The notes: generated from the sequence alone by a model not told the origin. A stretch of DNA of 37,702 bases from Deltaproteobacteria bacterium (GCA_025353585.1 JANXOM010000256.1:1-37702); one strand, 5' to 3'; positions 1 to 11,899 are shown, counted from the stretch's first letter. Program-made: numbers and translations.

Positions 1-510
1 CCCGTTGTAGAGGACGACGATGTTGCCGAGCTAGACGTCGTGGTGCACCAGCTCGAGCGCTTCGCCGGCGAGCGAGCGCAGCTCGTGCGCGGCATCGAGG
101 CCTTCGGCGGTGTCGGCGATCATGCGCGCCGTCGACATCACGTCGAGGCGCGGACCTTCGCGACCCGCGCGCAGGATCGAGAGCAGCGGCTCGCCCTCGA
201 GGTACTCCATCGCGATGTAGTAGCGACCGTCCACCTCGCCGAGGTCGTAGATGTCGACGACGTTCGGGTGCTTCACGAGCGCGGCGATGCGCGCCTCGTC
301 GAGGAGCATGTCGACGAACGACTTCTGGCTCGCGAGGTTCTCGTGCACGAGCTTCACGACGACCAGCTTCTCGAAGCCGGCCGGCCCGCGCTGGATCGCG
401 AGCTGGACCTCGGCCATGCCGCCGGACCCGATGCGCGTGATCAGCTCGTATCGTCCGAGCTTCAGCGGACGATTCGGAGGCGAATCCTCCCGAGCACTCA
501 CAGAAAACAC
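1..510 (-). pseudogene. Ser/Thr protein kinase interrupted by a stop in the catalytic loop (partial at window edge)
   Basis: The reading frame starts at a GTG (510-508) and encodes the N-lobe of a Hanks-type Ser/Thr kinase. Visible are the Gly-rich loop GSGGMAEV, the VVVKLV lysine, the DEARIAALVKHPNVV helix C region and hinge AMEYLEGEP. The frame reaches VHHDV and then meets TAG at 33-31. The same frame continues beyond it as LGNIVVLYNG to the window edge. Relatives in this family read HRDVSPxN here, so the stop replaces Ser (TCG to TAG is one change), Arg of HRD is His, and Pro is Leu. The N-terminal 159 residues alone lack the DFG motif and C-lobe and could not be an active kinase. It is divergent from the B3/B4 gene. 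A sequencing error is possible for the stop but less likely to explain all three altered loop positions. Confidence 0.8.
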
Positions 511-556
511 TGTATCGCATCATGCGTTTCGACGTCGCGTGGCGGTACGCATAGCT

Positions 557-1225
557 ATGGGCTTCTCCGTCGCCGTCCCCGACCATCCGCTGCTGGAGGT
601 CGGCGCGTTCGTGACCCGGTTCGACCGGCCGCTGGCCGCGCTGGGGCGGCAAGCCGCGATCGCGGCGCTGACCGCACCGGACGCTGTGGCGCTGCCGCTC
701 GCTCCCATCGCTCCGGACGTGCTGAGGTTGGCCGTCCGGGATCTGCTCCGGGCGGGCGGCTTCAAGGCGGCGGGGCGCAGCAAGCCCGCGAGCGAGTATC
801 TCGTGGGGGCGCTGGCCGAGGGGCGATTTCCCGCGATCAACGCCGCCGTCGATGCGTGCAACGTGGTGTCGCTGCATAGCGGGTTGCCGATCAGCCTCGT
901 CGACCTCGACCGGTTCGAGGGCGCGGCGCGGATCGCGGTTGCGCCGGCGGGGACGACCTACGCGTTCAATCCCTCGGGGCAGGTGATCGATGCGAGCGGG
1001 CTCCTGGTGCTATGGGACGCCGCGGGGCCGACCGGAACGCCGGTCAAGGACGCCCAGCGCACCAAGACCCACGACCAGACGCGGGCGACGCTGGCGATCG
1101 TCTGGGGGACCTCTGCGCTCCCCGGGCGAACCGCTGCGACGACGGCCTGGTATCGCGCGCTTGTCGCAGCCATCCCCGGCGCGGTGGTCGAGGATGTTCA
1201 CCGGACGGAGCAAAGAATGGCCTGA
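557..1225 (+). CDS. Solo B3/B4 domain protein (PheRS beta-subunit-like)
   Basis: This 222-residue protein matches the free-standing B3/B4 domain family related to the beta subunit of phenylalanyl-tRNA synthetase. The signature is the stretch NAAVDACNVVSLHSGLPIS followed by LVDLDRFEG (about residues 94-122). In PheRS this domain takes part in editing mischarged tRNA; solo forms are known, but their roles are mostly unproven, so function here is inference. No anticodon-binding or catalytic module is present. The ATG at 557 is chosen because the frame upstream of it is antisense to the kinase fragment and reads as non-protein-like sequence. The kinase fragment is transcribed away from it across a 46-bp gap, and the next gene begins 23 bp after its stop. 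Confidence 0.82.
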   Translation: MGFSVAVPDHPLLEVGAFVTRFDRPLAALGRQAAIAALTAPDAVALPLAPIAPDVLRLAVRDLLRAGGFKAAGRSKPASEYLVGALAEGRFPAINAAVDACNVVSLHSGLPISLVDLDRFEGAARIAVAPAGTTYAFNPSGQVIDASGLLVLWDAAGPTGTPVKDAQRTKTHDQTRATLAIVWGTSALPGRTAATTAWYRALVAAIPGAVVEDVHRTEQRMA

Positions 1226-1248
1226 CAGGTGCAACCGGACGCTCCGAC

Positions 1249-2679
1249 GTGAACGGACGGTCCTGTTTGCTCGGCGGAGTCGCCCCCGGCGCGCGCCGGC
1301 GCTCGATGTGCGTGATCGCGGCGATTCTTGGCGGGCTCGCCGGCCCGGCCGCGGCGGACGATCCGCCACTGCCCGCGACGGACAGCGACGCCGCGAGCGC
1401 CGAGGGAAGCGGCGCGGGATCGGGCTCCGCGACCGCGAAACCTCGAGAGAGAGACAAAGACACCGACATGGAGCCGGAGCACAAGCCGGTGTCCCAGAGC
1501 GGATCGGCAGCGGTCGGCTCGGGCTCGGGGTCGGGGTCGGGCTCGGGCTCGGGCGCCGCGGCGGTCCCGGACAGCGGCCGCGAGCTCGGCCTGTTCCCGA
1601 TCCTCGGCGGCGATACCGATCACGGCTTCGGGGCGGGCGCGATCGGCAGCATCGCGATGTTCGACGGCAACAATCCGATCTACCGCTGGAAGCTCGACTT
1701 TCGCGGCATCTACCTCACCAAGGCGCTGCCGGCCCCGAGCTTCATCGATCTGGCGGCGGTGTTGACCGTGCCGCAGATGCTGCACGATCAGCTTCGCCTC
1801 GAGATCCGACCGTCGTACACGCTCGACGGCGTCCTGCCCTTCTACGGCCGCGGCAACGAGCCGAACGTGCCCAGCAAGGACGTCCCGAGCCGCGACTTCT
1901 ACGAGCGAGTGCATCCGGCGCTCTCGGTGAACGCGCGCTGGCGCCTGTCCGCGCACTGGTACGCGATCGACGGGATCCAGGTCAGCTATACGAAGGTGTC
2001 CACCGACGCGGGGAGCACGGTCGCGACCCAGATCGCCGCGCTGGACCCGTACCTTCTGAAGGCCAACGGCATCCTGCGCGCCGAGACCGGGCTCGCGTAC
2101 GACTCGCGCGACAACGAGATCGCTCCGAACTCCGGGCAGTGGCACCAGGTGAAGGTGCGCGCGAGCCCGCGCATCGGCACCGCGCTGCCCTACGAGTACC
2201 AGCAGTACGATGCGATCGCGCGCTGGTACACGACGCTCCTCCACAAGCGCCTCGTCCTCGCGATGCGCGGGGTCGTCGATCTCGAGACCGGGCAGGTCCC
2301 GTTCTACGAGGAGGCGCGCTACGAGGAGACCACCGCCGTCGGCGGCACGCAGGGCGTGCGCGGCGTACCGGCCTACCTGCTGTACGGGCGCGCGAAGGTG
2401 TTCGGTAACGTCGAGCTGCGCGCCAAGGTGTGGCGCTTCAGCGCGGTCTCGCGCAAATGGATCGTCGGGTTCGCCGGCTTCGTCGACGCGGGGCGCGTCT
2501 GGACCGACGTCACCACGGCGCACCCCGAGCTCGACGGCCACGGCCTCGGGCTGCACTACGGCGTGGGCGGGGGGCTGCGCATCCAGCAGGGCCGTGCGTT
2601 CCTCGTGCGCGCGGACCTCGCGTGGTCGCCCGACGCACGGCCGTTCGGCGCGTATCTGATCGCCGATCAGGCCTTCTAG
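1249..2679 (+). CDS. Omp85/BamA-type outer-membrane beta-barrel protein, tandem copy 1
   Basis: A 476-residue outer-membrane protein. The N-terminus has a basic ARRR patch, a hydrophobic stretch (CVIAAILGGLAG) and an Ala-rich cleavage region, so it is exported. A low-complexity Ser/Gly linker follows (to about residue 103), then a barrel domain resembling the C-terminal bacterial surface antigen (D15) domain. Residues GGTQGVRGV correspond to the VRG(F/Y) motif of Omp85 proteins, and the chain ends in Phe (ADQAF), as expected for a BAM substrate. No POTRA repeats are visible. The GTG start at 1249 is preferred over ATG 1306 because it gives a 36-residue leader aligning with that of the downstream paralog (both have NxRS early and ARRR before the hydrophobic core). 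Cargo or function is unknown. Confidence 0.8.
   Translation: MNGRSCLLGGVAPGARRRSMCVIAAILGGLAGPAAADDPPLPATDSDAASAEGSGAGSGSATAKPRERDKDTDMEPEHKPVSQSGSAAVGSGSGSGSGSGSGAAAVPDSGRELGLFPILGGDTDHGFGAGAIGSIAMFDGNNPIYRWKLDFRGIYLTKALPAPSFIDLAAVLTVPQMLHDQLRLEIRPSYTLDGVLPFYGRGNEPNVPSKDVPSRDFYERVHPALSVNARWRLSAHWYAIDGIQVSYTKVSTDAGSTVATQIAALDPYLLKANGILRAETGLAYDSRDNEIAPNSGQWHQVKVRASPRIGTALPYEYQQYDAIARWYTTLLHKRLVLAMRGVVDLETGQVPFYEEARYEETTAVGGTQGVRGVPAYLLYGRAKVFGNVELRAKVWRFSAVSRKWIVGFAGFVDAGRVWTDVTTAHPELDGHGLGLHYGVGGGLRIQQGRAFLVRADLAWSPDARPFGAYLIADQAF
1515..1554 (+). repeat. GGCTCG/GGGTCG hexamer tract encoding a Gly-Ser linker
   Basis: About six consecutive hexamers of the form GG(C/G)TCG lie inside the first barrel gene and encode alternating Gly-Ser residues between the leader and the barrel. 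The paralogous gene lacks this tract. Unit length is a multiple of three, so gain or loss of units would keep the frame. Confidence 0.8.
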
Positions 2680-2725
2680 ATCCGCGCGTCCGGTCCGGCA
2701 CGTCGGGTGCAATGATGGCGCGGCG

Positions 2726-4000
2726 GTGACCAACCGCTCGCGTTTCCCTTCCTCGCCCGCCCGGCATGCGCGGCGGCGCACGCTGCTCGTGATCGCCGCG
2801 GTCACGGCCGCCAGCCCGCCCGCCGCCGTCGCGGATGTGCCGGGCGCCGCGGCTGCCCCGAAGGGTTCGGACATGGCGTCCGAGAAGGTCGAGTCGGGCC
2901 GCGAGGTCGGCGTGTTTCCACTGGTGGGCGGCGACACCGACAACGGGTTCGGCGCGGGCGCGATCGGCAGCATCGCGAGCTTCGATCCCAAGAACCCCAT
3001 CTATCGCTGGAAGCTCGACTTCAGCGCGTTCGTCGCGACGAAGAGCCCGCCGTCGCCGAGCTACATCGATCTGGCCACGACGCTAACGATCCCGCAGCTC
3101 CTCGACGACCACCTGCGGCTCGAGATGCGGCCGTCCTTCACGCTCGACAGCGCGCTTCCGTTCTATGGCATCGGCAACAAGCCGAGCGTCCCGAGCACCA
3201 CCCAGGCGGACCGCGACTTCTACAAGCGCGTCCACCCGGCGATCTCGGTGAACGCCCGCTGGCGACTCTCCGACCATTGGTTCGCGCTCGACGGGATCCA
3301 GGCGACCTACAACAAGATCACGTCCGCCAGCACGAGCACCCTCGAGCGAGACCTCGGCGTGACCGATCCCTTCCTGACCAAGTCACACGGCGTGCTGCGG
3401 CTCGAGACGGGCCTCGCGTACGACTCGCGTGACAACGAGCTCGCCCCGAACTCGGGCCAGTGGCACCAGATCAAGCTCCGCGTCAGCCCGCGCCTCGGGG
3501 ATGCGCTGCCGTACCAGTACGAGCAGTACGACGCCATCGTGAGGTACTACCGCACGCTGGTCCCGAACAAGCTGGTCCTCGCGCTGCGCGCGGTCGGCGA
3601 TCTCCAGACCGGCAACGTGCCGTTCTACGAGGAGTCGCGCTACGAGGAGACGTCGGCGATCGGCGGCACGCAGGGCGTGCGCGGCGTGCCCGCCTACTCC
3701 TTTTACGGGCACGTCAAGGCGTTCGGCAACGTCGAGCTCCGCGCGAAGGTCTGGCGGTTCGAGGCCGTGTCGCGGCGCTTCATCGTCGGGTTTGCCGGCT
3801 TCTTCGACGCCGGCCGCGTGTGGACGGACATCCGCGCGGCTCACCCCGATCAGGACGGCACCGGCTTGGGCATCCACTACGGCGTCGGAGGTGGCATCCG
3901 CATCCAGCAGGGCCGCTCGTTCCTCGTCCGCGCCGACCTCGCGTGGTCACCGGACGCGCGTCCGATCGGCGCCTACGTGATGGCCGACCAGGCGTTCTGA
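2726..4000 (+). CDS. Omp85/BamA-type outer-membrane beta-barrel protein, tandem copy 2
   Basis: A 424-residue paralog of the preceding gene, collinear over the whole barrel. Shared blocks include GFGAGAIGSIA, NPIYRWKLDF, GLAYDSRDNE, NSGQWHQ, IGGTQGVRGVPAY and FGNVELRAKVWRF, and both end in ADQAF. The leader has ARRRTLLVIAAV and an Ala-rich cleavage region. It has a short linker in place of the Gly-Ser tract. The start is a GTG at 2726, 46 bp after copy 1, so the two are probably co-transcribed. The VRG motif and terminal Phe point to an Omp85-superfamily barrel lacking POTRA domains. Its stop lies 4 bp from the convergent carB stop. A role in lipid or protein export across the outer membrane is possible but unproven. 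Confidence 0.82.
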   Translation: MTNRSRFPSSPARHARRRTLLVIAAVTAASPPAAVADVPGAAAAPKGSDMASEKVESGREVGVFPLVGGDTDNGFGAGAIGSIASFDPKNPIYRWKLDFSAFVATKSPPSPSYIDLATTLTIPQLLDDHLRLEMRPSFTLDSALPFYGIGNKPSVPSTTQADRDFYKRVHPAISVNARWRLSDHWFALDGIQATYNKITSASTSTLERDLGVTDPFLTKSHGVLRLETGLAYDSRDNELAPNSGQWHQIKLRVSPRLGDALPYQYEQYDAIVRYYRTLVPNKLVLALRAVGDLQTGNVPFYEESRYEETSAIGGTQGVRGVPAYSFYGHVKAFGNVELRAKVWRFEAVSRRFIVGFAGFFDAGRVWTDIRAAHPDQDGTGLGIHYGVGGGIRIQQGRSFLVRADLAWSPDARPIGAYVMADQAF

Positions 4001-4004
4001 CCCG

Positions 4005-7280
<3,276 letters not shown>

Positions 7281-7286
7281 GGAGCG

Positions 7287-8147
7287 TCATGTACCACGGG
7301 TCGAGTGAGCCGGGCGATGCGGATCGATGGCTTCGAGCCGCGTGAGGAGCTGCGTATGCAGATCGTCGATCTTTTCGTGCAGGTGCTGGATCTGCAGCTC
7401 GGCTTTGAGGTTGACGTCGTACTCGATGTCGCTGCGCACCCGGTCGCGCGCGGACTGCCGGTTCGACGAGAACAGCAGCAAGGTCGACAGGATGATGGCC
7501 TCGAGCGAGACGCACATCGTCAGGAGGTTGAACGGGAACGGGTCGAACGCCTGCGGCAGGAACCCGTTGAACAGGAGCCAGATCGCGAACACGACCACGT
7601 GCAGGACGAGGAACGTGATGCTGCCGGAAAAGTTCGCGACCCAGTCCGCGATGCGCAGGACAATATTGCCGCGGTTCGCGCGGTCGCTCTCGATCTCGTT
7701 GACGTTGCGCGCGGCCGCGTTGCGCACGATGGCGGCGTTGTTGCGGAGCCGCTTGCCCGTGGCGCGCAGGAGGCGCATCGCGGCCGCCGGGTTGATCTTG
7801 AGGAGCTCGTCGAGGTCGCCGCGGTCGACGATCAGCGCCTCGCCGCCCACGACCACCGTGGCCGTTGCCGTGCGCGCGCCGGCGTCCAGGAGGGAGATCT
7901 CGCCGAAGAACTCGCCGGCCTCGATCGTCTCGAGGAACACCTTGTCGCCGGTCTTCGTCTTCACCGTGAGCTCGACGGCGCCGGCCTTGACGATCACCAT
8001 CCAGTCGCCAGGATCGCCGTACTCGAACAGGACCTTGCCGACCTCGAGCGTCATCACGTCGACGCGCTCGGCGAGGACCGCCCGGTCGCGATCGTCGAGG
8101 TCCGCGAACAACGCGACCTCCGCCAGCACCGCCGCCGTCGCCGACAT
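7287..8147 (-). CDS. Cyclic nucleotide-binding domain fused to DUF1003 membrane protein
   Basis: A 286-residue protein. The first 130 residues form a CRP-type cyclic nucleotide-binding fold with the phosphate-binding cassette GEFFGEISLLDAGARTATATV, retaining Glu and Arg. There is no DNA-binding helix-turn-helix. The C-terminal half is a DUF1003 module with two membrane helices (about residues 165-185 and 197-220) and a charged coiled tail. The likely role is a membrane protein gated or regulated by a cyclic nucleotide, but what DUF1003 does is unknown. ATG 8147 follows the stop of the HEAT-like gene by 5 bp, and its own stop is 6 bp before carB, so the three genes form one transcription unit. 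Confidence 0.85.
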   Translation of the reverse strand: MSATAAVLAEVALFADLDDRDRAVLAERVDVMTLEVGKVLFEYGDPGDWMVIVKAGAVELTVKTKTGDKVFLETIEAGEFFGEISLLDAGARTATATVVVGGEALIVDRGDLDELLKINPAAAMRLLRATGKRLRNNAAIVRNAAARNVNEIESDRANRGNIVLRIADWVANFSGSITFLVLHVVVFAIWLLFNGFLPQAFDPFPFNLLTMCVSLEAIILSTLLLFSSNRQSARDRVRSDIEYDVNLKAELQIQHLHEKIDDLHTQLLTRLEAIDPHRPAHSTRGT

Positions 8148-8152
8148 CGCCG

Positions 8153-8884
8153 CTACCGCTTCACGACGTGGCCGTCGACGATCTTGTACTCGTCTGCCGC
8201 CTGGCCCTGCATGCGGCCCGCGACCAGGTCTGCGCGGTCGCCGAGCGGGACCTTGGACTTTGCCAGCACCTCGATGATCGTGCGGCGGATGCGGCCCGAC
8301 TCCTCCTCGGGGCGCAGGAGCGCGTCGATGAGCGGCTTCGCGATCTTCTCGGCGTCGCGGCCGTTGAGCCCGTCGATGGACGCGAAGCGGACGTTCTCGT
8401 CGAAGTCCGTGAGGTACGGCGTCAGCCGCGCGATGACCTCGTCGTCCGTGGCCGGCTTCCACTCCGCGAACCAGCGGAGCAGGTCGATCCGGCGGTCCGG
8501 CATGCGGACGTAGCCCGGCGGCTCGCTCGCGAACAGCTCGTCGATGACGGGCATCGCCTTGTCGCGCGTGGTGATCTGCTCGAGCACGCGCAGCGGGAAC
8601 GCGAGCTGCTCGGCGGTCTTCATGTAGCGGATGAGCGGGGCGAGGGCGACCGCGTCCTTCGCGACGAGCGTGTCGACGACCCAGTTCTTCTCTTGCTCGT
8701 CTTCGACGCCCTTCATGCTAGTGACGCCGAAGCGCTTGCACAGGCCGAACAACGCGTCGTCCGTGCCCTCGTCCCGGAGGCGCTCTAGCGCGCCCCACCG
8801 GTCCGGTTGCTGGGCGAGCTTGTTCGTCGCCTTTTCGATGAGGCGCTGGAGGGACTTCTCTTTGGAAAACAGGCCGAAAACCAT
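8153..8884 (-). CDS. HEAT-repeat-like protein
   Basis: A 243-residue soluble protein with no signal peptide or membrane helix. It is rich in paired amphipathic helices of the HEAT/Armadillo kind: LAPLIRYMKTAEQLAFPLRVLEQI, DEVIARLTPYLTDFDENVRFASIDGL and IAKPLIDALLRPEEESGRIRRTIIEVL. Such proteins usually act as binding scaffolds. Partner and function are unknown. It is the first gene of the HEAT-like/DUF1003/carB operon and starts with ATG at 8884, divergent from the cupredoxin lipoprotein gene across 80 bp. Confidence 0.78.
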   Translation of the reverse strand: MVFGLFSKEKSLQRLIEKATNKLAQQPDRWGALERLRDEGTDDALFGLCKRFGVTSMKGVEDEQEKNWVVDTLVAKDAVALAPLIRYMKTAEQLAFPLRVLEQITTRDKAMPVIDELFASEPPGYVRMPDRRIDLLRWFAEWKPATDDEVIARLTPYLTDFDENVRFASIDGLNGRDAEKIAKPLIDALLRPEEESGRIRRTIIEVLAKSKVPLGDRADLVAGRMQGQAADEYKIVDGHVVKR

Positions 8885-8964
8885 AGAAACGGCGGCACCC
8901 TATCATGGAACTCGTGGCCAGAACCGATCACCTCCGGCACCTGGGGCGTACAATGAGGGCCGAC

Positions 8965-10023
8965 ATGAACGCCCGAGACCTCCTGGTGGGAGCGGTCGCC
9001 GCCGCGACCCTCGTGACTGCGATCGCGCTCCCGGCCTGTGGTGGCGACTCGAAGGCGCCTCGGACGACCACGACGCCCCCGCCGGCCGGCGGCAGCGGGG
9101 CGGCCGCAACGACGCCCACGTCCGATGCGGCGAAGCCGTCCGGGGCCGGTGGCCCCGTCGGGGACCGCGCCGCGATCCTGCGGGACGCCGCCGATCAGCT
9201 CGACAAGGCGGGCCGCGCGCTCGCCTCCGGCAACAAGAGCGTCGCCGAGTACCTGTTCTCGACGGCCGAGCTGGAGACCGGGCCCGATGCCCTCGCCGCG
9301 ATTGCCCCGTTGTTCCGCGACGGTGCCCCGCCGCGCGTCGCGACCGCGCCCGTGAAGTTCGACCCGAACGAGGGTCCGCAACCGAAGGTGTTCGGCAGCT
9401 CCGAGGCCGAGGACGAGAAGGAGAAAGTCCCGCCGCCCCGGGTCGAGGGCAGCCTCGCCGGCGTCGTGCAGATCGACGGCAAGCCGCTCGCGGGCGCGTT
9501 CGGCCTCGTCACGCTCGAGCCGGCCAGCGGCAAGTGGAAGTCGCGCACGCCGAAGCACCTCGTCGTCGAACAGCGCGGCCGCGAGTTCTCGCCGCACCTG
9601 ATGGCGATCTCCACGGGCTCGACCGTCTCGTTCCCGAACTTCGACAACGTCTTTCACAACGTGTTCTCCACGTCGCCGACGGGCTCCTTCGACCTCGGCC
9701 TCTACAAGTCCGGCGAGGCCCGCGAGTACACCTTCCCGAAGGAAGGCATCATCCGCCTCGGCTGCAACTTGCACGCGAACATGTCGGCGTACATCGCGAT
9801 CGTCGCCGCACCCGCGTACGTCGTCACCGACGACACCGGGCACTACGAGTTCCGGCACCTCGAGCCGGGCAAGTACAAGATGAAGGTCTGGTCGGAGCGC
9901 AGCAAGGCGCCGATCGCGCAGGAGATCACGATCAAGCAGGGCAAGAACGCCGTCGATGTGGGCGTCAGCGCGGACGCGCCGACCGGCCCGCAACCCGACA
10001 AGTTCGGTGGGAAGCGTGGGTAG
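8965..10023 (+). CDS. Cupredoxin-like lipoprotein with carboxypeptidase-regulatory-like domain
   Basis: A 352-residue exported lipoprotein. The leader MNARDLLVGAVAAATLVTA ends in the lipobox LPAC, with Cys at residue 20, followed by a Thr/Pro/Gly-rich linker. The C-terminal half is a blue-copper-like fold with candidate copper ligands His231 (NVFHNVFS) and Cys267, His270 and Met273 (GCNLHANM). It then continues into a small beta domain (DDTGHYEFRHLEPGKYKMKVW) of the carboxypeptidase-regulatory type. This arrangement is known in plastocyanin-like periplasmic proteins. ATG 8965 is chosen because GAGGG lies 5 nt upstream; an in-frame ATG at 8953 is the alternative. The gene overlaps the start of the following kinase gene, so they are likely co-expressed. 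Copper or redox sensing is inference. Confidence 0.85.
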   Translation: MNARDLLVGAVAAATLVTAIALPACGGDSKAPRTTTTPPPAGGSGAAATTPTSDAAKPSGAGGPVGDRAAILRDAADQLDKAGRALASGNKSVAEYLFSTAELETGPDALAAIAPLFRDGAPPRVATAPVKFDPNEGPQPKVFGSSEAEDEKEKVPPPRVEGSLAGVVQIDGKPLAGAFGLVTLEPASGKWKSRTPKHLVVEQRGREFSPHLMAISTGSTVSFPNFDNVFHNVFSTSPTGSFDLGLYKSGEAREYTFPKEGIIRLGCNLHANMSAYIAIVAAPAYVVTDDTGHYEFRHLEPGKYKMKVWSERSKAPIAQEITIKQGKNAVDVGVSADAPTGPQPDKFGGKRG

Positions 10024-11899
10024 ACTCCCGCTCGTCGCGGGGCTCGTCTGCGTGGCCGCCGGTGGGGCCGCGCTCGGCTTTGCGCTGACGCAAAAGCAGC
10101 AGGGCGGCATGGCCCCGCAGGCGACCGACGCCATGGGCTCGGCCGTCGCGCAGCTCGACGGCGACATCCGGAACGCCGGGACCGCCGTCGAGACGCGCGC
10201 GAACTCGATCGCGGAGAACTTGCAGGTGAAGGCCGTGGTCGGCACGAACGCCGAGACCGCGCTCGACCTGCGCAACACCGCGCTCGACTTCAAGGCGGCC
10301 CCCGGCGACGTCATCGAGCTCGGCCAGGTCCCGACCGGTGGCGCGCCGATCGTGCTGTTCACGGTGCCCGAGGGCCAGGCGCCGTCGCCGCACGACGGCA
10401 AGCCGGGCGCGTACGAGGAGCTCGTCGGCGGCAAGATCCGCGTCACGCGCGTCGTCAACATCACGCCGAGCGACCCGGCGATCGCGGCGGAGAAGGCCGG
10501 CTTCGTCACGGTGACCCGCACGCTCGACCTCGCGACCGCCGTGAAGCGCCTGGCGGACGTCGGCATCACGGGCACGTTCGTCGTGGGCGACCAGGAGCTG
10601 CCGATCGGCGCGCCGGGGCCGGCGGCCGGTTCGAAGATGACGAAAGACCTGCCGAACCACCCCACGATGCACCTCGTCGTCGACGAGCCGCCCGTGGTCG
10701 GCGGGGTCGCGCCCGGGGTGCTCTACGCCGGCGCCGGCGTCGCTGGCTTCGGCCTCCTGCTCGTGCTGATCGGCCTCGTGACCGGCAAGCGCCGCCCGGA
10801 CGACGGCGCCGTCGATCCGGCCGCCACGCGCAGCACGCAGGCCCGCGGGATCGCGCAGGGCACGCCCACGATCCCGGCGATGGACCCGGGCCTGCACCTC
10901 GGCGGGATCTCCCACGACGCCACGCCCGGCTCGATGATCGGCCGCTGGGAGGTCGTGCGGCGCCTCGGATCCGGCGGCATGGCCGACGTCTACCTCGCGC
11001 GCAGCAAAGGCGAGGCGGGCTTCGAGAAGCTCGTGGCGCTCAAGGTCATGCACGCGCACCTCGCGCGCAACGAGCGGGCGGTGGAGCACTTCCTCGACGA
11101 GGCGCGGCTCGCCGCGACCGTCCACCACCCGAACGTCGTGGCGATCCAGGACCTCGGCAAGATCGGCAACGACTACGCGATCGTGATGGAGTACGTCGAT
11201 GGCGTGGACCTGGAGCGCCTGCTGATGTCCGCCCGCGCAGGGATCCGACCCGTGCCGCTCGACGTCGGCCTCGGCATCCTGCGCCGCATCTGCGACGGTC
11301 TCCACGCCGCGCACACGGCGACGGCCTCCGACGGCATCCCGCTCGGCATCATCCATCGCGACGTGAAGAGCGCGAACGTCCTCGTCTCGCGCAACGGCGG
11401 CGTGAAGGTCGTCGACTTCGGCATCGCGAAGGCCGCGAACCAGTCGCATTTGACGGTCGCGGGCGAGACGAAGGGCACGCCGTCGATGATGGCGCCCGAG
11501 CAGCGCGTCGGCGAGCAGGTCGACGTCCGCGCGGACGTCTACTCGGTGGCGGCGGTCGGCTACGAGATCGTGACGAACCACGGCGTCAACCTCGACCTCG
11601 CGTCGCTCGCGCACCTCGGCGTCGAGAACTGGCCGCACCTGCCGCCGCCGTCCACGCTGCGCGCGGGGTTGCCGCCGGAGCTCGACCGCGTGCTCCTCGG
11701 CGCGATGGCGTTCGAGCGCGACAAGCGGCCCGCCAACGCGGCGGCGTTCGAGACGGAGTTCGAGGCGGTCATGAAGGCCCACGGGATGTCGGCCACCGAC
11801 AAGGACATCGGCCGCTGGGTCGAGGCCGAGCTCGCGTTCGTACATCCGACGCCGCCCAAGGTGGCCTCGGCGCCCGCGCCGGCCCCCGGCCAGCGCTGA
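10016..11899 (+). CDS. Membrane Ser/Thr protein kinase with N-terminal extracytoplasmic domain
   Basis: A 627-residue protein. It has a first membrane helix at about residues 4-23, a roughly 210-residue extracytoplasmic region, a second helix at about 235-258 and a C-terminal Hanks-type kinase domain (about 309-590). Catalytic elements are all present: GSGGMADV, VALKVM, DEARLAATVHHPN, HRDVKSAN (His447-Asp449), DFGIAKA and MAPEQ. The activation segment reads GTPSMMAPEQ, lacking the common Tyr before Met. Most bacterial kinases of this family have the kinase first and the sensor last; here the order is reversed, as in a receptor. GTG 10016 overlaps the lipoprotein stop by 8 bp; GTG 10007 is an alternative. 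The overlap suggests the copper-binding lipoprotein and this kinase work together, which is inference. Confidence 0.88.
   Translation: MGRLPLVAGLVCVAAGGAALGFALTQKQQGGMAPQATDAMGSAVAQLDGDIRNAGTAVETRANSIAENLQVKAVVGTNAETALDLRNTALDFKAAPGDVIELGQVPTGGAPIVLFTVPEGQAPSPHDGKPGAYEELVGGKIRVTRVVNITPSDPAIAAEKAGFVTVTRTLDLATAVKRLADVGITGTFVVGDQELPIGAPGPAAGSKMTKDLPNHPTMHLVVDEPPVVGGVAPGVLYAGAGVAGFGLLLVLIGLVTGKRRPDDGAVDPAATRSTQARGIAQGTPTIPAMDPGLHLGGISHDATPGSMIGRWEVVRRLGSGGMADVYLARSKGEAGFEKLVALKVMHAHLARNERAVEHFLDEARLAATVHHPNVVAIQDLGKIGNDYAIVMEYVDGVDLERLLMSARAGIRPVPLDVGLGILRRICDGLHAAHTATASDGIPLGIIHRDVKSANVLVSRNGGVKVVDFGIAKAANQSHLTVAGETKGTPSMMAPEQRVGEQVDVRADVYSVAAVGYEIVTNHGVNLDLASLAHLGVENWPHLPPPSTLRAGLPPELDRVLLGAMAFERDKRPANAAAFETEFEAVMKAHGMSATDKDIGRWVEAELAFVHPTPPKVASAPAPAPGQR

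Noticed and set aside
7281..7290. ATG at 7290-7288 as the carB start
   Set aside because: It is out of frame with carB; the in-frame start is GTG at 7280-7278, giving the usual CarB N-terminus.
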